A stretch of 9,687 bases of DNA from an uncultured Helcococcus sp. (GTDB taxonomy: Bacteria; Bacillota; Clostridia; Tissierellales; Peptoniphilaceae), in NCBI GenBank assembly GCA_947253305.1, contig CAMXYZ010000035.1, positions 1 to 9,687 of the forward strand, written 5' to 3'. Both the position numbers and the translations under genes were made by a program. Shown piece after piece: positions 1 through 5,017 of this stretch. The notes under the pieces are model-generated. The model was not told where the DNA came from. It was given only the letters and a program-made list of their open reading frames with translations, and ran no database searches. The stretch's first letter is position 1; every line of letters begins with the position of its first letter.

Positions 1-50
1 ATTCGCGCCTTATAGGCGCTGTGCAAACTACCAGCTAAGCTGGTAGTTTT
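1..50 (+). mobile_element. Right end of an IS200/IS605-type element (body outside window)
   Basis: This stretch matches the right end of the IS200-type element further downstream: positions 1-42 align without gaps to 4837-4878 with four differences (positions 7, 18, 33 and 37). It contains a small perfect stem, GCGCC (5-9) with GGCGC (15-19), around the loop TTATA, followed by the long palindrome at 25-49. Subterminal hairpins of this kind are what IS200/IS605 transposases recognise at element ends. By comparison with the downstream copy, the matching left arm of the outer stem and the transposase would lie left of position 1. Only the end is visible, so whether that copy is intact cannot be told. 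Confidence 0.72.
25..50 (+). terminator. Terminator-like hairpin in the IS right end
   Basis: AAACTACCAGCT (25-36) and AGCTGGTAGTTT (38-49) are perfect reverse complements of 12 bp separated by a single A, and the 3' arm ends in a short T run. Read on the + strand this is a convincing intrinsic terminator; because the 5' side starts with AAA it could also work in the reverse direction. It would insulate the downstream small-protein gene from transcription entering from the left. The same palindrome is part of the IS end, so the role may be shared. Confidence 0.65.
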
Positions 51-169
51 GATTGAATTATTCATTAAAATTATTTTTAACTCAATTTCCTTATAATTTA
101 TTATGAAGTTATTAATAATCAAATTTTCATTACAAATTACATATGATTGTAAATTATATATATATTAGT

Positions 170-201
170 TTGCATATTATGAGTACTTATGATAGTATAA
201 T
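170..201 (+). promoter_or_regulatory. Possible upstream promoter, weak
   Basis: A consensus -10 TATAAT lies at 196-201. TTGCAT at 170-175 is a fair -35 but is 20 bp away; with the alternative -10 TAGTAT (193-198) the spacing becomes 17. If used, it would place the inverted repeat at 227-242 inside the leader of the small-protein gene. In such AT-rich DNA a match of this quality can be accidental, and the promoter at 224-252 is better placed. Confidence 0.25.
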
Positions 202-223
202 TATAAATAATTTTGTAATTAAA

Positions 224-252
224 TTGATGACACATATTTTATATTTTATAAA
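224..252 (+). promoter_or_regulatory. Predicted promoter of the small secreted protein gene
   Basis: TTGATG (224-229) and TATAAA (247-252) are separated by exactly 17 bp, the ideal vegetative sigma factor spacing. Transcription would start near 259, giving a leader of about 20 nt that still includes the ribosome binding site AAAGGAG just before the ATG at 280. The -35 box and most of the spacer coincide with the left arm of a 16-bp inverted repeat (227-242), so a protein binding that sequence would block or alter RNA polymerase access. Confidence 0.5.
227..242 (+). repeat. Left arm of a 16-bp inverted repeat
   Basis: ATGACACATATTTTAT here is the exact reverse complement of ATAAAATATGTGTCAT at 636-651. 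With a 2-bp gap the similarity continues inward to 249 on this side and 631 on the other. It overlaps the -35 region and spacer of the predicted promoter for the small secreted protein. The GACACAT core is not low-complexity, so the match is unlikely to be only an AT-richness effect. Candidate roles are a shared operator or a recombination site. Confidence 0.7.
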
Positions 253-279
253 CTTATTATTACGTAAAAAGGAGAAAGT

Positions 280-591
280 ATGAAAATAGATAAGAAATTT
301 GTTAGAGTATTTATAGTACTAGCATTAAGTTTAACTTTTTTGTTTGATTCAGTAAATGCGCAAGCTAATAGTATAGAGAATACAAAAGAAATAAGCCCAT
401 TATATAAAATACCACAAGCTGTTACATTTGAAGAAACTTATAGTGATTATAAAGGGCCTGAAATATATGTTACTGTTAAGGAATATGGAACATACTACGG
501 AGGAGTTGCCAAATTAGTACATTATGAATCAGGTAGAGGTCATAGATACACATATAAAGGTGTTTTAACAATAGTTGGGAGTCCTTATTAA
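280..591 (+). CDS. Small secreted protein, bacteriocin-like by context
   Basis: This encodes 103 residues and I do not recognise the family. The start at 280 follows AAAGGAG at ideal distance. Residues 1-29 form a clear Sec signal peptide: a basic N-terminus (KIDKK), a hydrophobic core at about 8-22, and small residues VNA at 25-27 or AQA at 27-29 suiting signal peptidase I. The mature part of about 75 residues has no cysteine, is rich in Tyr, Gly and Val, and reads as alternating beta strands. Two aromatic-Gly segments, TYYGGVAKLV (71-80) and RYTYKGVLTI (89-98), look like related hairpins, and the chain ends in SPY. The next genes encode an ABC-2 permease and its ATPase. A Sec-exported small protein beside a large membrane protein and an ATPase resembles lactococcin-972-type loci, but I see no convincing match to lactococcin 972 itself. 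A toxin, bacteriocin or peptide signal is inference; an ordinary secreted protein of unknown role is equally open. Confidence 0.75.
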   Translation: MKIDKKFVRVFIVLALSLTFLFDSVNAQANSIENTKEISPLYKIPQAVTFEETYSDYKGPEIYVTVKEYGTYYGGVAKLVHYESGRGHRYTYKGVLTIVGSPY

Positions 592-635
592 TAATGTAAA
601 TTAATAAAATTAAGATATAATAATATAGATATAAA

Positions 636-651
636 ATAAAATATGTGTCAT
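636..651 (-). repeat. Right arm of a 16-bp inverted repeat
   Basis: ATAAAATATGTGTCAT is the exact reverse complement of 227-242, and the weaker similarity extends left to 631. It lies 45 bp after the stop codon of the small-protein gene and 57 bp before the start of the permease gene. The two arms therefore enclose the whole small-protein gene with its -10 box. Because the arm is close upstream of the ABC genes, it could serve as an operator for them as well. Confidence 0.7.
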
Positions 652-708
652 GATTTAATAAATTTGTTGTTTTAGATACTTTAATTTATAAAAATATTGG
701 AGTAATTT

Positions 709-3219
709 ATGTTAGCTTTTGAAATTAAAAAACTAATAAAATCAAAAGTATTTTTGTTCACAATAATATTTTCCATAATTATGTCTTTTTATATTAATTA
801 TAAGTCCAATAATCTAAATTTAACTTATGATCATCCCACATATATGGGGAATATTGATGCAGAAGCAATTTTTGCTATGAATTTTTTCAAACAATATTAT
901 AAATTAGAAAATAAAGAAGAGGCTTTTTTTGAGCATAATGAAACTTCTGAAAAATATTCAATTATAAAATATCCTAAAATTCAATCATATATTGTAAATA
1001 GAAAAAAACAAACTTTTACTGAAAATTATAATGTAGCAAAGATAGTACAAGATTTAAATTATAATCGTTTAGAGGATATAGAAGAGATTAGAAAAAAATA
1101 TGATATTCAGATTGAAGATGTAAATCAAAAAAATGATTATGAATATGGTGTCTTTGAATCAAAATATTATCATGATAATAATATCTTATTCACTAGGGCG
1201 AATCTAGAGTTTTTATCTACTAATTATGCAAGAAGAATTATTTATAATAGTAATATTATTTTGGGATTACCATTTTTGATTTTTATGATAATTTCATTTT
1301 ATGGAATACTATCAAAAGAAAAAGATGAAGGAACAATAAATCTACTTAAAAATCAACCAAAAAGAAATATTTTATTATCAAAATTATGTGCAATGATATT
1401 TATAGCTTTTATTTATATTATTGGATTTTTAATTTTCTTCTTAATTATATGTAAACTTCAAGGAATAAGCATAAATGGATTTAGAGAAATATATAGAGTA
1501 TTTAATCCATTAAATGAGATTAAATATTTTAAAGCATATCAATTAATAGCTTTAATTCTAATTACATATTTTGTATTAGTTTTCTTAATATCTACATTTA
1601 TATTGTTTATAAATGTAATCTCTTCAAGTAAAGAAGCTTCACTTGCTGTCATTATTGTCGTGTTCGGGTTAGCTTATACACTAACGGAAAATAATGCATA
1701 TTTACAAAATTCATTAAATCCTATATATGCACTTGATTATTTGCGTTTGATAATTGGAAAAATCGAGACAATAGTAGGTGTTGATGGAAATGCTAATTTA
1801 GAATATATAAATCATAGTAGCTTAATATACTTCTTGATCTATGGTATTTATTCAACGATATTATTCGCCGTATCAATTTATATTTTTAACAAGAATGTAG
1901 AAATAAAAAATGCAAGTAAAACAAATAAAATTTATAATAGCAATATATTTAATTTTGAAATCAGAAAAATTATGAAAAATAATGCATTCATTATTTATAT
2001 TTTGGGTGCATTGGTTTTTGTGTTTTCATTGTATTATTTCCAAACTAATGATGTAGAAAATTACAAAAGATATTGGCTTGGGGAATCTGGAAAAATTAAA
2101 TTTTATCAAGAGGAAATTAATAAATTAGAAGATGAATTATTATATACTGATTCTGATTTAGATAGAGAGTTGATAAATGAAGAAATAAGATTAACTAATA
2201 AGAAGTTAGATAGACAAAATAGAATTATTCAAGGATATAAGACTTCCAATACTAAAGAATTTTATTTAGCACAAATAGAAAATACTATATATGAATATGA
2301 TGTACAAGGTCCAGAAGCTCAAATATTTAAATATGAAAAGCCAATAATATTTGCGAAATTTGAGTCTAAATTGTTAGACGAAATGTCTATAAAAAATAAT
2401 ATAAAGCCAATAATAAGACCAAGATTTCAATATTCAGCTTATGAAAAATTTTCTAATCCACTTGCAGAAAATCAATGTAGAAATAGAAAAACTTATTTAA
2501 CAAATTCCAGTTTGTATACAAATTATAAAATGCTTAAATATAACAATTTAGATATTCTATTTCTCCTACTTATTTTATTTATGGTTCTTGGAGGGTATAC
2601 TTACGACAAAGAAAATGGTAATCAATTAAATTTGATTTATACTCAGCCGATAGATAAATTTAAATTTCATATTATAAAGATATTATCACAGACTTTAGTG
2701 ATAGCTTTGGTATATGTGTTTATAAGCTTGTTTATATTTTTGATGGGAATTATTAAAGAGGGACTAGGAGAATTAAATCAACCTGTTATTGAATATTTAT
2801 ATTTATTTAAAAATCCTCAACTAGCTATTGAAACTGAGGCCTTAAAGACGATTACTACTATTCCTATATATATTTACTTAATAAAAATATTTATTGTAAT
2901 AATTTTTCAAGCACTATTTGTATCGTCTATTTCAACATTAATATCAATATTTACAAAAAGTAAATCAGTAATAATTGTATCAATTACAAGCATTTGTACA
3001 ATTGGTCTAATAATTACAAAATTATGTGAGAAAAATATCGTAAAATTACTAAATCCATTTACATATATATTTGCGAATAATGTAGCAGATAATTCTGTAA
3101 TTGCAGTGAATGGAATTGAAGGAGCAAATTATATAATAAGTTTAGCTGTGCTTTTTATATCATCAATTTTATTAGCTTTCGTAGGAGGTACTATAGCTAA
3201 AACGAAAGAACAAATCTAA
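709..3219 (+). CDS. ABC-2 type transporter permease, two fused halves
   Basis: An 836-residue integral membrane protein, about twice the length of a single ABC-2 permease. Each half begins with a similar basic segment (AFEIKKLIKSK at 3-13; NFEIRKIMKNN at 415-425), then a membrane helix, a long polar and probably external loop (about 30-180 and 445-610), and five further helices. Approximate helices are 13-29, 181-200, 224-248, 279-301, 311-327 and 372-394 in the first half, and 425-444, 613-630, 657-682, 717-747, 754-770 and 808-830 in the second. The cytoplasmic loop after the second helix is also repeated: KEKDEGTINLL with QPKRN (203-219) and DKENGNQLNLI with QPIDK (633-650). A single chain can thus form the full transmembrane channel with a dimer of the ATPase encoded 10 bp downstream. 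The start follows TGGAG at 698-702. Substrate is unknown; given the secreted small protein upstream, immunity, export or sensing of a peptide is plausible. The external loop of the second half (about 460-510) is highly charged and helical. Confidence 0.88.
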   Translation: MLAFEIKKLIKSKVFLFTIIFSIIMSFYINYKSNNLNLTYDHPTYMGNIDAEAIFAMNFFKQYYKLENKEEAFFEHNETSEKYSIIKYPKIQSYIVNRKKQTFTENYNVAKIVQDLNYNRLEDIEEIRKKYDIQIEDVNQKNDYEYGVFESKYYHDNNILFTRANLEFLSTNYARRIIYNSNIILGLPFLIFMIISFYGILSKEKDEGTINLLKNQPKRNILLSKLCAMIFIAFIYIIGFLIFFLIICKLQGISINGFREIYRVFNPLNEIKYFKAYQLIALILITYFVLVFLISTFILFINVISSSKEASLAVIIVVFGLAYTLTENNAYLQNSLNPIYALDYLRLIIGKIETIVGVDGNANLEYINHSSLIYFLIYGIYSTILFAVSIYIFNKNVEIKNASKTNKIYNSNIFNFEIRKIMKNNAFIIYILGALVFVFSLYYFQTNDVENYKRYWLGESGKIKFYQEEINKLEDELLYTDSDLDRELINEEIRLTNKKLDRQNRIIQGYKTSNTKEFYLAQIENTIYEYDVQGPEAQIFKYEKPIIFAKFESKLLDEMSIKNNIKPIIRPRFQYSAYEKFSNPLAENQCRNRKTYLTNSSLYTNYKMLKYNNLDILFLLLILFMVLGGYTYDKENGNQLNLIYTQPIDKFKFHIIKILSQTLVIALVYVFISLFIFLMGIIKEGLGELNQPVIEYLYLFKNPQLAIETEALKTITTIPIYIYLIKIFIVIIFQALFVSSISTLISIFTKSKSVIIVSITSICTIGLIITKLCEKNIVKLLNPFTYIFANNVADNSVIAVNGIEGANYIISLAVLFISSILLAFVGGTIAKTKEQI

Positions 3220-3229
3220 GGAGTAATTC

Positions 3230-4117
3230 ATGGCGATTTTAAAAGTAACAAATTTAACAAAGAATTATGGAAAGCAGGAAGTGCTTAAAGGTGTTAATTT
3301 ATTATTGGAAGAACCTTGTATTTATGCTTTAATTGGTCCAAATGGTTCTGGAAAAACTACGCTTTTTAATATCATATCTAATCTCTTAAAGCCGACCTCT
3401 GGGGCGATTGAGGTTGTTGGAAAGAAAAATACCGATGCAAGTATTTTCTATGAAGTATCATTTTTAAAGGATAATAGAGTTTTGTATGAATATTTATCAG
3501 GATATGATCATTTGACATTTATACAATCGGCACAGAAACTTCCTAAAGAAAGAGTTGATGAAGTAATTAAGAAAATGCAAATTGAACATTATGTGCATAA
3601 AAAAGTTGGAGATTATTCACTTGGTATGAAGCAATCACTATTAATTGCAATGGCGATGTTAAACAAGCCAAAGCTTATGATACTTGATGAGCCGCTAAAT
3701 GGTCTTGATCCAACTTCAGTTATAAAAGTAAGATATTTACTAAAAGAACTTGCAGAAAATGGAACTACTATACTTATTTCATCACATACATTGAGTGAAA
3801 TTGATTTAATAACAGATAATATTATGTTCTTAAAAGATGGAAGAATTGTTGAAGAAAAGATTGAAATTGCAAATGATAATATTTATGCGATTAATGTGGA
3901 AAATACTGACAATCTCGAAAAGATACTTGAAGGATTTGAATACAAAATAGAAGATAATTTACTAAAAGTGAATCTACATGAAAAATATATATTTGAACTT
4001 TTAACAAAATTACATGAAAATCAAATTAAATATTTGGATATTTCTAAAGTGAAAAGGGGAACTGAAGATAGATATATGGAAATGTTCCCGGAAGAAATTG
4101 CTAAAATTCATCAGTAA
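3230..4117 (+). CDS. ABC transporter ATP-binding protein (BcrA-like class)
   Basis: A 295-residue ATPase with all core motifs visible: Walker A GPNGSGKTT (36-44), signature YSLGMKQ (129-135), Walker B LMILDEP (149-155), D-loop GLD (158-160) and the H-loop His186 in ISSHT. The usual Gln of the Q-loop is not obvious; the segment reads SFLKDNRVLYEYLSG (77-91), as in the bacitracin/lantibiotic immunity-type subgroup, where this region varies. Residues from about 205 form a C-terminal extension common in drug- and peptide-resistance ATPases. Its ribosome binding site TAAGGAG (3217-3223) contains the stop codon of the permease gene, so the two are almost certainly translationally coupled and form one transporter: a homodimer of this protein with the two-half permease. 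It powers export or expulsion at the inner face of the membrane. The substrate cannot be deduced from sequence. Confidence 0.92.
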   Translation: MAILKVTNLTKNYGKQEVLKGVNLLLEEPCIYALIGPNGSGKTTLFNIISNLLKPTSGAIEVVGKKNTDASIFYEVSFLKDNRVLYEYLSGYDHLTFIQSAQKLPKERVDEVIKKMQIEHYVHKKVGDYSLGMKQSLLIAMAMLNKPKLMILDEPLNGLDPTSVIKVRYLLKELAENGTTILISSHTLSEIDLITDNIMFLKDGRIVEEKIEIANDNIYAINVENTDNLEKILEGFEYKIEDNLLKVNLHEKYIFELLTKLHENQIKYLDISKVKRGTEDRYMEMFPEEIAKIHQ

Positions 4118-4139
4118 TAATTATTCCCAAATTTTATTA

Positions 4140-4173
4140 TTCACTTTAGTGAGTTGAGTGAACGTAAGTGAAC
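4140..4173 (+). repeat. Short AGTGA repeat cluster after the ABC operon
   Basis: AGTGA occurs at 4148, 4157 and 4167, the last two within near-identical 10-bp units (TTGAGTGAAC at 4154-4163, GTAAGTGAAC at 4164-4173). TTCACT (4140-4145) can pair with AGTGAA at 4157 or at 4167. No T run follows, so it is a poor intrinsic terminator. It lies immediately outside the IS left-end hairpin and may be an additional IS end structure or a remnant of the insertion site. Confidence 0.35.
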
Positions 4174-4184
4174 AAAACAATAAA

Positions 4185-4203
4185 CCATCTGCTATGCAGG
4201 TGG
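4185..4203 (+). other. Left-end hairpin of the IS200-type element
   Basis: CCATCTGC (4185-4192) and GCAGGTGG (4196-4203) form an 8-bp stem with one G-T pair around a TAT loop. In IS200/IS605 elements a subterminal imperfect palindrome like this is the transposase binding site at the left end. A second weaker hairpin follows at 4203-4224, with arms GAAG and CTTC around the palindrome TAAAGCTTTA. Confidence 0.6.
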
Positions 4204-4235
4204 AAGTCATAAAGCTTTAGCTTCAAGCACCAAAA

Positions 4236-4289
4236 ATCCTCCTTGATGTTTAATTGTGATAATCACATGCACAATTCAAAAAGGAGGAT
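4236..4289 (+). promoter_or_regulatory. Leader hairpin sequestering the tnpA ribosome binding site
   Basis: ATCCTCCTT (4236-4244) is the exact complement of AAGGAGGAT (4281-4289), which contains the Shine-Dalgarno sequence of tnpA. An inner stem, AATTGTG (4252-4258) with CACAATT (4270-4276), extends the structure. Folding in the mRNA hides the ribosome binding site, matching the known translational repression in the IS200 leader, where a 5' hairpin limits transposase synthesis. Both stems are perfectly paired although the coding sequence is ruined. Confidence 0.75.
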
Positions 4290-4292
4290 AAT

Positions 4293-4761
4293 CTGGATAA
4301 GAATAGTTTATCACATACTAAATGGAGATGTAAGTACCATATAGTTTTTGTACCAAAATGTAGGAGACAAGTAATATATGGGAAATTAAGAAAAGATATA
4401 GGAAGTATACTTAGAGAACTATGTTCAAGAAAAGGAATAAAAATAATAGAAGCTGAATATGTCCTGATCATGTACACATGCTTGTTGAGATACCGCCGAA
4501 ATACAGTGTATCACAAATAATGGGATATTTGAAAGGAAAAAGTTCATTAATAATATTTGATAGGAATGCAAACTTAAAATATAAATATGAAATAAAAAAT
4601 TCTGGTGTCGAGGATATTATGTAGACACAGTAGGGCGTAATGAAAAGAAAATAAAATAATGTATACAGAATCAACTAAAATAAGATTATTATGCTGATTA
4701 AATAAGTATCAAAGAATATTATGAGTCGTTTACTGATGAGTCAGTAAACAAGAACAAATAA
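4293..4761 (+). pseudogene. tnpA: IS200-type Y1 transposase TnpA, multiply broken
   Basis: Joining three frames rebuilds a near full-length IS200 TnpA of about 155 residues, beginning DKNSLSHTKW and ending FTDESVNKNK. The first frame runs from 4293 to about 4457, where one base is missing; the second covers about 4460-4590 with the HUH metal-binding motif His-Val-His (codons 4469-4477) in PDHVHMLV; another base is lost between about 4585 and 4600, and the third frame runs to the stop at 4759. That last part has internal TAA stops at 4657, 4681 and 4699. Comparison with the family motif YIxxQ, whose Tyr is the catalytic nucleophile and whose Gln helps bind metal, shows Tyr changed to Cys (TGT at 4660), while Gln remains (CAG at 4666 lies between; the motif Gln is CAA at 4672). 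The start codon is also poor: CTG at 4293 behind an intact AAGGAGG. The protein cannot be functional. Confidence 0.9.
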
Positions 4762-4814
4762 AGAACTGCTTCACCAGTAGTTTGGATAGTGGTGCATGTG
4801 ATAAAGTACTCGGA

Positions 4815-4886
4815 GCCCCAATAGGGGCGTGCCGGTATTCGCACCTTATAGGCACTGTGCAAACTACCGGCTTAGCTGTTTTTTTT
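4815..4886 (+). other. Structured right end of the IS200-type element
   Basis: Three elements can be seen: a GCCCC/GGGGC hairpin (4815-4819 with 4824-4828, loop AATA); an outer stem GCCGGTA (4831-4837) with TACCGGC (4865-4871); and inner pairings such as GCAC (4841-4844) with GTGC (4857-4860). A run of eight T follows at 4879-4886. In the copy at the left window edge the second half of the right palindrome is intact (AGCTGGTAG), while here GTAG is lost after CTTAGCTG, so the terminator stem is weakened. The strand shown is that of tnpA. Confidence 0.65.
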
Positions 4887-4985
4887 ATGCCTAAAAATTC
4901 TATATATTTTTTCAAATTTAATGGTTATATATCGACATTAATGACAAATATCACCATTATACTGAATAGGATTTCATAATCTATA

Positions 4986-4994
4986 TGTTATAAT
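4986..4994 (+). promoter_or_regulatory. Extended -10 promoter candidate for the GH2-GH84 operon
   Basis: TGTTATAAT is a perfect extended -10 (TG, one base, TATAAT). No good -35 is found 16-18 bp upstream, which extended -10 promoters tolerate. Transcription would start near 5001, leaving a short leader that includes GGAGGG (5009-5014) before the ATG at 5018. A second TATAAT at 5003-5008 abuts the ribosome binding site and is too close to serve. The rest of 4887-5017 is AT-rich DNA without a gene. Confidence 0.45.
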
Positions 4995-5017
4995 TAAATT
5001 TGTATAATGGAGGGTTT

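Larger units (their letters stand above)
4185..4886 (+). mobile_element. Degenerate IS200-type insertion sequence
   Basis: An element of about 700 bp, the usual size of IS200-group elements that carry only tnpA. It has a left-end hairpin (4185-4203), a leader hairpin over the transposase ribosome binding site (4236-4289), the remains of tnpA (4293-4761), and a structured right end (4815-4886) that is repeated at the left edge of the window. The IS200/IS605 family moves as single-stranded DNA, makes no target duplications and has no terminal inverted repeats, consistent with what is seen. Exact boundaries are estimated from the hairpins. The transposase is dead, so the element could move only if a related transposase acts on its ends, and the right-end palindrome is itself damaged. 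Confidence 0.88.

Noticed and set aside
50..223. Gene or RNA between the left IS end and the first promoter
   Set aside because: No open frame with a ribosome binding site and no stable hairpin were seen; the stretch is plain AT-rich spacer. No tRNA, rRNA or CRISPR repeats were found anywhere in the window.
664..692. Promoter-like TTGTTG and TATAAA with 17-bp spacing just before the permease gene
   Set aside because: Transcription would start at about 699, on top of the ribosome binding site at 698-702, leaving no usable leader. The permease is more likely read from upstream, although no terminator separates it from the small gene.
4140..4173. Terminator of the ABC operon
   Set aside because: TTCACT/AGTGAA stems are only 6 bp and no T run follows; it is recorded only as a repeat cluster.
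4250..4915. Three short minus-strand open frames of 61-75 codons across the IS region
   Set aside because: They are antisense to the decayed tnpA and to the structured right end, have no convincing ribosome binding sites and no recognisable motif.
4782..4979. A 65-codon plus-strand open frame starting inside the IS right end
   Set aside because: Its first half translates the right-end hairpins and its second half AT-rich spacer; there is no plausible ribosome binding site.
5000..5017. TTG at 5000 as start of the GH2 gene
   Set aside because: The GGAGGG at 5009-5014 would then lie inside the gene, and ATG 5018 follows it directly.
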